Positions 1 through 8,624 of a DNA stretch of 64,000 nucleotides are shown here, piece after piece. Position 1 is the first letter of the stretch, and every line of letters starts with the position of its first letter. Source of the DNA: Candidatus Kapaibacterium sp. GTDB lineage: Bacteria > Bacteroidota > Ignavibacteria > Kapaibacteriales > UBA4661. The translations under genes and the position numbers were made by a program. The stretch is taken from NCBI GenBank assembly GCA_004292595.1, contig RDXM01000125.1, positions 62,001 through 126,000 on the forward strand, in the 5' to 3' direction. The notes under the pieces were generated by a model. That model did no database searches and was not told the origin of the DNA. It was given only the letters and a program-made list of their open reading frames with translations.

Positions 1-2532
1 CAAGCGGGCTTGCTGTCCGAGTTTAGCGTGATTCGTTTTCCGCAAAGCATAGCCGCAGGGCGTACCGATACTGCGCTTGTGGCGTTTCGTTCTACGCGCT
101 TCGGCAGATTCGCAGGAGAAATTCTTTTCCGCTCAAATGCGCTCAACAGCAACCTTGTCGCCGTGCAGCTCGAAGGGCGCAGAGACACGACGGGCATTGT
201 GTTTCCGAATCCGATGGTAGATGTGCCAGACTACGACCCGCTTAATTTCCAGCGTTCTATTCGCATTACCAATGCTGGTACAATTCCGCTTGATTTTCGC
301 GGCAGCGAACCCATTGTACGCGGCACAAATGCTCGCATTGAGGGTGTTTTGCCGCCCGTTCTGGCACCGAATCAAACGGGCTTTGTGCTGATTTCCCTCA
401 CGCCTCCGGTGCCGCTTCGCACCAGAGTTCGTGAGGAATTGCGCCTGCGCGACGCTTGCGGACGTGCTTCGGTAATTTCCGTTTCCATTGGTCGCTCGGC
501 GGTCTTGGAAGCACCTGATGTGGTCAATCTCGGTTCTATCGTCTGTTCCACTGCGCCAACGATTGCGATTCCGCTTCAAAACACGGGCAATCAACGCATT
601 TTCATCAACGGCATCGCGGCTATTGCGGGCGAAGCATCGGAATTTCCGTTGCGCAATTTGCCAAGCGACATTGCACCGAATACCACCGCCACGATAGATT
701 TCGGTTTTACGCCCTTTTCTGCTGGTTTGAAGACCTTTACGATTGAACTTCTCACCAATTCTGCGACGGGAATGAGCAAACGTATCACCATCACTGCTCG
801 CAAAGATTCCATCGGATTTTTGCTGCCGCTCGCACCAATTCTCATGTCTGGCGAGCAAGAAAACACGCCGCTTCGCCAAACATTCCGTATCGTAAACACA
901 GGTACGCTGCCGCTTCGCTGGCAAACGCCGATTGCACTGGGCGACAAACTCATGATTACCAGCATCGAACCTCAAGAAATCTCACCAAATGGCGGTTCTG
1001 CTGAAGCGCGATTGGAGTTTCGCGGCGCGGCGGCGGGCTTTCAATTCGATACCACCTTCACACTTCGCCAAGCTCTCTGCGATGTAAGTGCTAGCGCACG
1101 AGTATCGGTGCGGATTTTGCTGGTGCCGCGTCTTGCTGTTGAGGTTCCGCCCTTGAATCTCATCTGCGAATCCACCACGCTCGCAACCGTGCGCCTTCGG
1201 AACGATGGTTCGGGCGATACGCGCATTGAGCGCGTAACGCTCACGGGCGCGAATGCGGGCGAGTTTCGTGTGGAGTCCGTCCCATCGGTGATTCCACGCG
1301 GGCAGTCCGATGTGCTGCGCCTCCGCTTCACGCCGACATCCCAAGGCACAAAACAAGCCGCGCTGAACATTCTTACCAATGCGTTTGAAAATACCTCGAA
1401 TATCGCTATCTCTGCACGCAAGGATTCATCGGGCTTGCAGATTTTGGAGCGCGTGTTGGATTTTGGCTCGGTTGGTACGCAGCAAGAAGTGGTGCGGAGT
1501 TTCAGCATTCAGAATCGCGGAACATTGGTCGAACCGTTGAATTTTCCCAGCGAAGCAAACAGCCCGTTTACGATTTTGTCCGTGCAGCCGAATCCGCTTC
1601 CGCCCAACAGCACGGCGCAAGTGCGGGTGCGCTTTTTCACGGGGACAGGCGGAAATTTTGTGCGGCGGCTTACGCTGCGTGATGCCTGTGCGCGAGAGAT
1701 TCCGCTTGAGTGGGTGGCACGAGCCGTAGGTGGCATTGTGACGCTGCAAAGCAGTATTGAAGCGGCTCCTGGGCGAGAGGTAGAAGTGCCGATATTCTTG
1801 CGCAATCGCTCTGGCGTAAGCGTGGGAACGCGCATTGGTCTGGAAATGACGGTGAGCAATGCCTCCGTGCTTGAAGCAGCAGAATCCATGCCGCCTCCAG
1901 CGAGCAATAGCGTTCAAAACGGCATCCGCACCCTCAGCTACACTACTGCGCTTGCCTCCGATAACGAAGCCGAGCCAGTTCTGCGCTTAAAATTACGCGG
2001 GCTTCTGGGCAATGATTCGCTTGCAACGCTGCGTATTTCCTCGCTGGTGGTCGGTGGTGTTGCTGTACCGTTTGTGAACAATGTCAATCCTTCGAGCCAA
2101 GTAATCATGCGGGGTTTGAACCGTGCTGGCGGAACGCGCTTGTTTTTTGGCACAGCCCCAACGCTCGCCATTACGCAAGTATTTCCAAATCCGACGAGCA
2201 ATAAATTAACCGTGAGCATTGACGCAGAAAGCGCGGAAAACCCAGCATTTACGCTGCCTGTGGCTGTTTCAGTGAAACTCGTCAATCTCTTGGGCAATGA
2301 ACACGCGCTCTGGCAAGGCGCACTAAAACTTGCTTCTGGCAATATTGCTCCAAATGCAGCACAGACTCCACCACAAACACATTTCCACTCCACACACACG
2401 TTGGAGCTTTCCACCGACGGCGTTCCGGCAGGAGCGTATTTCCTTGAAATGCAGTATTTATGCGCCTCCGCAAGCAGCGATGGCAGTATGCAGCCCTGCC
2501 GCGTGGTGCGCCGTGTGATGGTCGTGCGGTGA
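1..2532 (+). CDS. Secreted choice-of-anchor D repeat protein with type IX sorting domain (5' partial)
   Basis: The reading frame is open to the first base, so the N-terminus lies outside the window and the visible 843 residues are the C-terminal part of a larger exported protein. It shows repeated immunoglobulin-like modules of the HYDIN/choice-of-anchor D type: blocks around residues 170-270 and 370-470 share the pattern 'RLRNDG/LQNTGN...F.FTP...G...L.TNA', each ending in ARKDS. Residues about 570-690 resemble a cohesin-like beta domain. The last ~110 residues, starting with VFPNPTSNKLTV and ending with the AYFLEMQ and VVRRVMVVR strands, match a T9SS type A sorting domain, so the protein is probably exported by type IX secretion and surface-attached or released. 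Ligand and exact role are unknown. Confidence 0.85.
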   Translation, partial: QAGLLSEFSVIRFPQSIAAGRTDTALVAFRSTRFGRFAGEILFRSNALNSNLVAVQLEGRRDTTGIVFPNPMVDVPDYDPLNFQRSIRITNAGTIPLDFRGSEPIVRGTNARIEGVLPPVLAPNQTGFVLISLTPPVPLRTRVREELRLRDACGRASVISVSIGRSAVLEAPDVVNLGSIVCSTAPTIAIPLQNTGNQRIFINGIAAIAGEASEFPLRNLPSDIAPNTTATIDFGFTPFSAGLKTFTIELLTNSATGMSKRITITARKDSIGFLLPLAPILMSGEQENTPLRQTFRIVNTGTLPLRWQTPIALGDKLMITSIEPQEISPNGGSAEARLEFRGAAAGFQFDTTFTLRQALCDVSASARVSVRILLVPRLAVEVPPLNLICESTTLATVRLRNDGSGDTRIERVTLTGANAGEFRVESVPSVIPRGQSDVLRLRFTPTSQGTKQAALNILTNAFENTSNIAISARKDSSGLQILERVLDFGSVGTQQEVVRSFSIQNRGTLVEPLNFPSEANSPFTILSVQPNPLPPNSTAQVRVRFFTGTGGNFVRRLTLRDACAREIPLEWVARAVGGIVTLQSSIEAAPGREVEVPIFLRNRSGVSVGTRIGLEMTVSNASVLEAAESMPPPASNSVQNGIRTLSYTTALASDNEAEPVLRLKLRGLLGNDSLATLRISSLVVGGVAVPFVNNVNPSSQVIMRGLNRAGGTRLFFGTAPTLAITQVFPNPTSNKLTVSIDAESAENPAFTLPVAVSVKLVNLLGNEHALWQGALKLASGNIAPNAAQTPPQTHFHSTHTLELSTDGVPAGAYFLEMQYLCASASSDGSMQPCRVVRRVMVVR

Positions 2533-2574
2533 TAGGGAGTATGCGATGTGCATTTCATTCTTCGTAACGGATTT

Positions 2575-2724
2575 CGGTTTTGAAGGCAGGACGCTGATGA
2601 AGATGATTGGATTGATGAAGATGATAAGACGAATCTGCATTTATCCTTGATGTTTTCTGCTCTTTCATCATCTTCATCCATTCAATCATCTTCATCTGCG
2701 TTCCAAAAATCATGACCTGACCAC
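2575..2724. repeat. Family B dispersed inverted repeat, copy 1
   Basis: The gap between the two genes holds an imperfect palindrome built of GATGAAGATGATTG-type arms. The left arm begins GGACGC at 2589. The right arm ends CATCTGCGTTCC followed by a flank containing ATCATGACCTGACCAC. Copies at 21613-21769 and 33135-33320 share both the arms and the outer ends. The loop text TTGATGTTTTCTGC is shared with the 33 kb copy, so the unit is a real element rather than chance low complexity. No ORF or transposase lies inside. I could not fix exact boundaries or a target duplication. Confidence 0.75.
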
Positions 2725-2787
2725 GTACACACGTGATAATGAGCGGCACACCCCTTCAAATCTCTATCACCGCACTTTTCAGATGCA

Positions 2788-3411
2788 ATGTTCAATTCTA
2801 TGTTTCAAACCGATTTTTTTTCGTATCTTCAATTAGGACTTAGGCATATCGCCGATGTGCAAGGCTACGACCACATCTTGTTTGTAACGGCTCTGGCGGC
2901 GATGTATGAGTGGCACGACTGGAAGCGACTTCTCTGGCTCATTACGGCATTTACACTCGGACACTCACTCACGCTCGCGCTCTCCACACTGAATATCCTT
3001 TCGTTTTCTTCTGAACTGATTGAGTTTTGCATTCCACTCACCATTTTTTGTACGGCGTGGGTGAATATCGCTACACTCCGCACGGAATCTAGTACGCAGA
3101 GCCTTTCGCTTTCACCACTTCAGGAGCGAAGCAAATACGCTATGGCACTTTTTTTTGGCTTCATTCACGGCATGGGTTTTTCAACGTTTTTGAAAAGTTT
3201 GCTTGGCAAGGAAACCAATATCGTGTTGCCGTTGTTTGCCTTTAATCTTGGCTTGGAAGCAGGACAAATACTCATCATCATGGTCATTTTACTTCTTACG
3301 ATGCTCATGGTAAAGGTTGCGCGTTTGCGCCCGCGCGATTGGTCGCTCGTGCTGTCGGGCGCGGCTTTGGGCATTGCGCTCACCTTGATGCTGAAAACGT
3401 TTCCCAGCTAA
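2788..3411 (+). CDS. HupE/UreJ-like integral membrane protein
   Basis: A 207-residue polytopic inner-membrane protein with about six hydrophobic segments. The family signatures are visible: GLRHIADVQGYDHILF near the N-terminus, TAFTLGHSLTLAL, FGFIHGMGFS and FNLGLEAGQ. The His/Asp-rich pattern is typical of HupE/UreJ proteins, some of which move nickel, cobalt or other metals. No urease or hydrogenase genes are nearby, so the substrate cannot be named. ATG at 2788 is used; an in-frame ATG at 2800 is equally possible. It lies between two repeat elements (families B and A) and appears to be a single-gene unit. Confidence 0.8.
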   Translation: MFNSMFQTDFFSYLQLGLRHIADVQGYDHILFVTALAAMYEWHDWKRLLWLITAFTLGHSLTLALSTLNILSFSSELIEFCIPLTIFCTAWVNIATLRTESSTQSLSLSPLQERSKYAMALFFGFIHGMGFSTFLKSLLGKETNIVLPLFAFNLGLEAGQILIIMVILLLTMLMVKVARLRPRDWSLVLSGAALGIALTLMLKTFPS

Positions 3412-3428
3412 AACCTCACAGTTTAGTA

Positions 3429-3565
3429 CATAACAAAGTCTCTCAAGAGTAGATGAAATCAGGCTTCAGTGGCTTGAGGCTTCTTGCCTGTGTTTGTCGC
3501 TTGAAACCCGCACGAACACGCACAGACAAGAATGTCTGTGCCACTACTGAAGATGTTTTGTTATG
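3429..3565. mobile_element. Family A TA-flanked palindromic element, copy 1 (full length)
   Basis: A 137 bp non-coding element fills the gap before the sensor kinase. It starts CATAACAAA and ends TTTGTTATG, a 9 bp perfect terminal inverted repeat, and TA sits directly outside both ends. Inside is a degenerate left REP arm (GTGGCTTGAGGCTTC) and an intact right arm ending AATGTCTGTGCCAC. The copy at 37102-37239 aligns end to end in reverse orientation. Three other loci (24.4, 49.6, 58.2 kb) carry the same core. Confidence 0.85.
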
Positions 3566-3593
3566 TATCTGAAACATCACACACAATTCTTCG

Positions 3594-6500
3594 ATGATTT
3601 TCACGATATTTTTTATGCCTCATGCCTCCCGTGCCTTATCATGCCTTGTTTCTGGGCTGTTTCTTGTCTGTATTTTTTGCGCTGCAAGCACGGCGGCACG
3701 TGCGCAATTCGATATGCAAGCTATTAGCTATAATTTGAGTAATGTGCTGCCGACCGACCTCATCAAAATGACTGTTCAGGACAAACGCGGCTTTGTGTGG
3801 GCTGCCTCTGATGCAGGTGTGGTGCGCTTCGATGGGCGACACTCTACCTTGCACCGTAATTTGCCTAGCCCCTACGTGAAAGCTCTGTTGCAAACACACG
3901 CAGGAGAAACGCTTGTCTTGACGGATATGGGCTTGGTGAAAATTCGTGAAGATAAAGATTCTATCCGCTTTCCCGTTGTGATTCCGGGAGCCTCCACCAA
4001 AAGCGATTCCACCATTTTTTACGCAAAATCCTTGTTTGAAGCCTCCAATGGCGATGTTTGGATTGGCGAGCCTGATGCAGTACTGCGTCTGCGCAAAAAT
4101 GCTGGAAAGTACGCAATGAAGCGGTTTCCCTTCGATGCTCGCTACACCGCCGACAGCTTCAATCGTACCTTTTCCTTTGCTGAGGAAGCGGACGGTACGA
4201 TTATCGTTCTCACGCAGCGCGGTCAGGGTTTGTTTCACTTCGATGAGGCTCTACAAAAATTTGAGCAAATCCCCGTTAAAGGACAAGCATTTATTGCCGC
4301 AAGCGCAATGCTGATAACCGACGCAAAGCAAGGTTTACTCTGGGTTGCAACCAACAATGGCGTTTTTGAAACGCGCCTGCGCGACCGCGATTCCGACCGC
4401 ACGTGGAAGCAAATCCTCGCCGTGCGCGATGCAAGCTGCTTTGGGCGCGACCAAGCGGGCAATATCTACATCGGCACGTGGTATCTGGGTTTGCAATGTT
4501 ATTATGCTGAAAGCAAGCAAATACGCGCTTTGTCGTACATTGATTCCAAAACCATCAACGACGTGCGCATGAGCAATGACGGCAATGTCTGGATGAGCGC
4601 AGACGACGGCATCACGCTGTTGCACCCCTACACCTTCTTCAAACCTGCATTGCCCTTCGACCGCCCCTTTATTCAGCAAACCATTCGCACAGAAAACGGC
4701 GATATTTTGGTCAGCGATGGCGCGTCGCTTTTGCGCATCAATCCTTACGTGCCAGCTATGCCAGCAACGGAAATTCTCTCGCTCCGAAACCGAGACGTTG
4801 GCAATCTCACCACCTTCGCCGAACACCCAGACGGTAGTATTTATGCGGCTTCGTCGGGTGGTTTTCTGTTGCAAGTTCTTCCCAATGGAACAGAAAAAAT
4901 TGTGCGCCGCGAAAATGCTGCCGATAATTTTTACTTCGCACTTTTTAGCAGCAAGCGAGGAATAATCTGGGGTTGCCACAATCCAAATGGTCGTTTGACG
5001 GCAATAAGCGCGGACGGCAGCGCGAAGGATTACGATTCTGCGCGAGGCATTACGAGCGGGATTTTTGTCGTGCGCGAATCGGCAAAGCAAGAGATGTACG
5101 CAGGTGGCAGTGGAAGCGCGGACTATCTTTTTCGCTACAACGCAGAACGCGACGCATTCGAGAATATCAGCGCGAAACTGCCCTTTGCTGTGAGCGAACC
5201 TTTTTCGGTGAACGACCTCGTTGTGGAATCTGATACAAGTCTTTGGCTTGCCACGACCTACGGCATGGTGCATTATCACAACGGCAGGGCAGATACTATC
5301 CCGCTTTCGGGCGAAATTGCTCGCCGAAACGCGCTTGCCGTCACGCTCGCCCCGCAAGGCGGCTTGATTTTCGCCACCGACCACGGCGTGTATATGTACG
5401 TGCGCGGCGAAATTGTTGCGGTAGATTTGCGCTTGGAAAAAATGGTGATGTCGCCGAGCTATCGCAGTATCGTGGTGGATAAAGCCACGCAGCTCTGGCT
5501 GGGAACGCGCTCTGGGCTGTTGCTCTCGAAGCAATTTGCCAAACTCGTCCCGCAAACGCAAACGCCCAGCATTGTCGCGCTTCGGGCGAATGGTGCGCCA
5601 ATTACCCGCGACCAACGCGAGCATATAAGCGGCTTGTACCTGCAAGCGGAATTTACCGCGCTGTGCTATCCCGCCGAGAAAGTGCGCTATCAAAGCCGTT
5701 TGGTGCGGGTTCGCGGCAATGGCGAGATTATTGATACCGATACGCTTTGGCGCGAAGCCCGCTACGATGCGGAAGAAATCTTCCCGTCGGTGCAAAGCGG
5801 CGAGTATTTGCTCCAAATTCGCGCTCAGCAAGAAGGCTTTCTTTGGAGTGCGCCAGTGAATTATCGCTTTTCCGTGCAGCCCGCATGGTATATGCGTTGG
5901 TGGGCAATTTTTCTGTATGTTGCAGTAATTATTGGCTTAATGTTTTTGGCGGCGCGGCTGTGGGCGTACCGTTTGGCGCGGAAAAATCGGGCATTGAAAA
6001 AAATTGTGGAAGAGCGCACACAGGAAATCCAGCGACAAGTCACGATTTTGGACGAACAAGCCCGTGAAATCGAGCTTGCAAACACCCGTTTGCAAGAGCA
6101 AAACGTTCAACTTATTGACCTCAACCGCGAGAAAAACGACTTTTTGGGCATTGCAGCGCACGACCTCAAAAATCCGCTCACTGGAATTATGATGACCGTC
6201 TCGACGATGCGCAATTACTACGACCGTATGAGCCGCGACGACGTGCAGAACCAGCTTTTGCGCGTCGAACAGACCTCCAAGCGAATGCACAGCATCATCA
6301 CGGAATTGCTGGACGTAAACGCGATTGAAACAGGAACGCTGCCCCTGCACTTGTCGGATTTCGATATTGCGCCCATTTTGCGTCAAGTGACGGAGGAATA
6401 CCATGCGCGTGCTGCGGCAAAAGATATTGTGTTGCACGTGGATATTTCTCCCGAAACACCCAGCATTCATGCGGATTCCAGCGCAGTTGTGCAGGTCTTG

Positions 6501-6818
6501 GAAAATATCATTTCCAACGCCGTGAAGTATTCGCCGAATGGAAAAAATGTGTTTGTCAGTCTCGCGCCAAGCAGTGTTCATGCGGTGCGCATTGCTGTCC
6601 GCGACGAAGGACCGGGGCTTTCTGAAGCAGACAAAGGACGATTATTTGAAAAATTTGCAAAACTTTCCGCCCGCCCAACGGCTGGAGAAAGCTCGACAGG
6701 ACTGGGCTTGAGCATTGTCAAGCGCATGATGGAGGGCATGAACGGGCAAGTGCGCTGCGAAAGCACATTGGGCGAAGGAGCGACGTTTATTTTGGAATTT
6801 GCTACAACAAAAAATTGA
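3594..6818 (+). CDS. Orphan two-component sensor histidine kinase with periplasmic beta-propeller
   Basis: A 1074-residue sensor kinase. Order: signal peptide (1-38, ending ARAQ), propeller-type sensor repeats (about 40-690; motifs such as VWAASDAGVVRFDG, VWIGEPDAVLRL, LWLGTRSGLLLS), a Y_Y_Y-like Ig domain (about 690-765), one membrane helix (about 770-792), a coiled coil, then the kinase core. The H-box IAAHDLKNPLTG places the phosphorylated His at residue 856. The N-box NIISNAVKYSPNGK is near 975, and the G boxes DEGPGL and GLGLSIVKRM follow. There is no receiver or HTH domain, unlike the Bacteroidetes hybrid systems, and no response regulator gene adjoins it, so its partner is elsewhere. 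The ligand read by the propeller is unknown. ATG 3615 is an alternative start. Confidence 0.9.
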   Translation: MIFTIFFMPHASRALSCLVSGLFLVCIFCAASTAARAQFDMQAISYNLSNVLPTDLIKMTVQDKRGFVWAASDAGVVRFDGRHSTLHRNLPSPYVKALLQTHAGETLVLTDMGLVKIREDKDSIRFPVVIPGASTKSDSTIFYAKSLFEASNGDVWIGEPDAVLRLRKNAGKYAMKRFPFDARYTADSFNRTFSFAEEADGTIIVLTQRGQGLFHFDEALQKFEQIPVKGQAFIAASAMLITDAKQGLLWVATNNGVFETRLRDRDSDRTWKQILAVRDASCFGRDQAGNIYIGTWYLGLQCYYAESKQIRALSYIDSKTINDVRMSNDGNVWMSADDGITLLHPYTFFKPALPFDRPFIQQTIRTENGDILVSDGASLLRINPYVPAMPATEILSLRNRDVGNLTTFAEHPDGSIYAASSGGFLLQVLPNGTEKIVRRENAADNFYFALFSSKRGIIWGCHNPNGRLTAISADGSAKDYDSARGITSGIFVVRESAKQEMYAGGSGSADYLFRYNAERDAFENISAKLPFAVSEPFSVNDLVVESDTSLWLATTYGMVHYHNGRADTIPLSGEIARRNALAVTLAPQGGLIFATDHGVYMYVRGEIVAVDLRLEKMVMSPSYRSIVVDKATQLWLGTRSGLLLSKQFAKLVPQTQTPSIVALRANGAPITRDQREHISGLYLQAEFTALCYPAEKVRYQSRLVRVRGNGEIIDTDTLWREARYDAEEIFPSVQSGEYLLQIRAQQEGFLWSAPVNYRFSVQPAWYMRWWAIFLYVAVIIGLMFLAARLWAYRLARKNRALKKIVEERTQEIQRQVTILDEQAREIELANTRLQEQNVQLIDLNREKNDFLGIAAHDLKNPLTGIMMTVSTMRNYYDRMSRDDVQNQLLRVEQTSKRMHSIITELLDVNAIETGTLPLHLSDFDIAPILRQVTEEYHARAAAKDIVLHVDISPETPSIHADSSAVVQVLENIISNAVKYSPNGKNVFVSLAPSSVHAVRIAVRDEGPGLSEADKGRLFEKFAKLSARPTAGESSTGLGLSIVKRMMEGMNGQVRCESTLGEGATFILEFATTKN

Positions 6819-6859
6819 TTTTTGAGCGCATACTTGCTTGCCTTTTTACTGTTACAACT

Positions 6860-7381
6860 ATGACCTACAAATCTGATAAAACCTTGCTCGGAGCAGGTGT
6901 ACTTTTTTCTCTCGGCACAATTCTTTGGCTGGGAAGTTTGCTCTTTTTTGGCGTTGGTGTGGCAATGATTATTTTCAAAATCCTTCCCACCAAAGACCTC
7001 GCCGGAACGCTGAACGCCGCTATTTTACATCGCTTGAACATGATTGAACTTGCGGGTGCTGCCAGCATGGGAATCAGCTTTGCGCTGCTCTGGCAGCGTG
7101 CCGCAAAGCGAGATATTCTGCTGCTTGTGGGCATTCTTTGTCCAATGCTGCTCTGCTGGTGCGCTTACGCTTTGGGTATCACGAGCGAAATGAACACGCT
7201 CCGCGCCAACATCAACAGTTTCGATACGCCTTCCGAAGCCGCAAAGGAACTTATTACGCGCTTTCGCGGCTATCACGTCTGGTATTCGCGCCTCGTTTCG
7301 GTGAATATTCTACTTGGCTTTGCATTGCTTGTTATGCAAATGCGTTTGTTGCTCAAAATGGCGGCGAAGGCGCATGAATAG
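6860..7381 (+). CDS. Small four-helix membrane protein, DUF4149/TMEM205-like
   Basis: A 173-residue protein with about four hydrophobic helices: LGTILWLGSLLFFGVGVAMI, AGAASMGISFALLW, ILLLVGILCPMLLCWCAY and VNILLGFALLVMQM. Spacing and small-residue pattern recall DUF4149 proteins, whose function is not established. The frame extends upstream to a TTG at 6815 overlapping the kinase stop, but the ATG at 6860 gives the natural hydrophobic N-terminus and is preferred. The gene follows the kinase by about 40 bp and overlaps the next gene by 8 bp, so the three are probably cotranscribed. The family assignment is tentative. Confidence 0.65.
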   Translation: MTYKSDKTLLGAGVLFSLGTILWLGSLLFFGVGVAMIIFKILPTKDLAGTLNAAILHRLNMIELAGAASMGISFALLWQRAAKRDILLLVGILCPMLLCWCAYALGITSEMNTLRANINSFDTPSEAAKELITRFRGYHVWYSRLVSVNILLGFALLVMQMRLLLKMAAKAHE

Positions 7382-8324
7382 AGCTTCTTGGGCAATACTT
7401 TCATTCACACTTTCTTCCGTCTTTATGCGCTGTTCCACGCTCATCGCCGCAGTATTGCTTGCTTTGTGTACTTCCTGCGCCTCCCTACCGCAGAAAACCT
7501 TGACGCTCGCCACCTTCAACATGGAATGGCTCGGCGACAACACACCCGACGACCAAAAAATTCGCACCGAAGCTGATTTGAAGCTCCTTGCGCGGGTTGT
7601 GCGCGACACCGAAGCAGATATTATCGCCTTGCAAGAAATTGAGAACGATGCAGCAATGAAGCAGCTTCTGGTGCATCTGCCCGAATACCGCTTCGCACTT
7701 GGCGCGACGGGTGGCAAGCAGCACGTGGGTTTTATGGTGAAATCGCGCATTGCTGGCGCGGAATTTTTGGGTGAAGTTCCAGCGATTGCGGTGGAACAAA
7801 ATCGCACCAAAGCGGGGTATTTGCTGCGTGTGCGCGAGAGCGGAAACGGTAATGGTAATGGTAATGGTAATGGTAATGGCAAAGAATGGCTCTTCCTTTC
7901 CGTGCACCTGAAAGCCACATCCCGCGCCGATTCTACGCCCGCTCTGGAAGAACGCTCCCGCGAATTGCGTCGCCTCCAAGCCGCACAGTTACGCGCTTGG
8001 AGCGATTCCCTTTTCCAAGCAGATTCCACCAAACATCTCGTTCTCATTGGTGATTTCAACGATTCTCCAAAACGCAAAAACACCTCGCTCGACACGCTAC
8101 GCACCGCACCAAACCTTACCTTTCTCACTGCCGAAAATACAAGCTGCTCCTACGCTGGCGCACCCGCCATTGACCACATTATTTGCTCAAAGCCAGTTCT
8201 GAAGCGGTTTCGGCGCGGTTCGCTGTACACGCTAAATTTTCATGCTATGCTCACTGAGCAAGAAGCAAAGCGCGTTTCCGACCATTGCCCCGTTGTTTGC
8301 CGCTTTGACTGGGATGGAGAATAA
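7374..8324 (+). CDS. Endonuclease/exonuclease/phosphatase-family lipoprotein or secreted protein
   Basis: A 316-residue EEP-fold phosphodiesterase. The catalytic motifs appear in order: ATFNMEWLGD, DIIALQEIEN (metal-binding Glu), SVHLKA, LIGDFNDSP, IDHIICS and SDHCPVV (catalytic His). The N-terminus has a hydrophobic stretch ending LCTSCAS, a weak lipobox, so the enzyme probably acts outside the cytoplasm. Likely substrates are nucleic acids or phosphoesters; the sequence does not decide. A Gly-Asn dipeptide run encoded by perfect GGTAAT hexamers near 7848-7877 sits in a loop between core strands. The start ATG at 7374 overlaps the upstream stop; ATG 7422 would shorten the leader. Confidence 0.85.
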   Translation: MNRASWAILSFTLSSVFMRCSTLIAAVLLALCTSCASLPQKTLTLATFNMEWLGDNTPDDQKIRTEADLKLLARVVRDTEADIIALQEIENDAAMKQLLVHLPEYRFALGATGGKQHVGFMVKSRIAGAEFLGEVPAIAVEQNRTKAGYLLRVRESGNGNGNGNGNGNGKEWLFLSVHLKATSRADSTPALEERSRELRRLQAAQLRAWSDSLFQADSTKHLVLIGDFNDSPKRKNTSLDTLRTAPNLTFLTAENTSCSYAGAPAIDHIICSKPVLKRFRRGSLYTLNFHAMLTEQEAKRVSDHCPVVCRFDWDGE

Positions 8325-8398
8325 CGGGGCTGGGACGTTTGGGAATGAATGGGATTGCTGGGATTCTCGCTCTTCCCGTCCGACGCTTTCCGAAGCTA

Positions 8399-8538
8399 GT
8401 CTATGCACACATCTTTTGTCTGCTTGCTGCAAACGCAGGTTTTGTGCGGGTGAAATGTAGTCCACCTTGAAAGTGGACTACATTTGCGGTAACCACAACA
8501 CAAGTATTGATGCGCTCTTCAGACTTGCGTTCATAGAC
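8399..8538. mobile_element. Family E TA-flanked palindromic element with GTAGTCCAC hairpin
   Basis: The 300 bp gap between the EEP gene and the BNR gene is dominated by this 140 bp element. Ends are GTCTATG and CATAGAC, each abutting TA, with the 12-mer GCTTTCCGAAGC directly repeated outside both ends (8385-8396 and 8541-8552). Slightly right of left-centre is a long hairpin whose arms read AATGTAGTCCACCTT and its near-complement AAGTGGACTACATT. It has the same architecture as families A, C and D (TA, terminal arms, REP-like core). This is the only copy in the window and it holds no ORF. Confidence 0.65.
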
Positions 8539-8624
8539 TAGCTTTCCGAAGCGGTGAACGGGTTTCACAGAAATATCGTAATTTACACTCTTCACCAATC
8601 TTTTTTACCTATTCTCCATCCTCT

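Noticed and set aside
10-2532. TTG at position 10 as a true start of the first gene
   Set aside because: The frame is open to base 1 and the protein begins in the middle of a repeat domain without a signal peptide, so the gene is truncated by the window edge.
4335-5831. 498-codon frame on the minus strand within the propeller kinase
   Set aside because: It is an antisense shadow of a coding frame with clear kinase and propeller motifs; no domain or start signal supports it.
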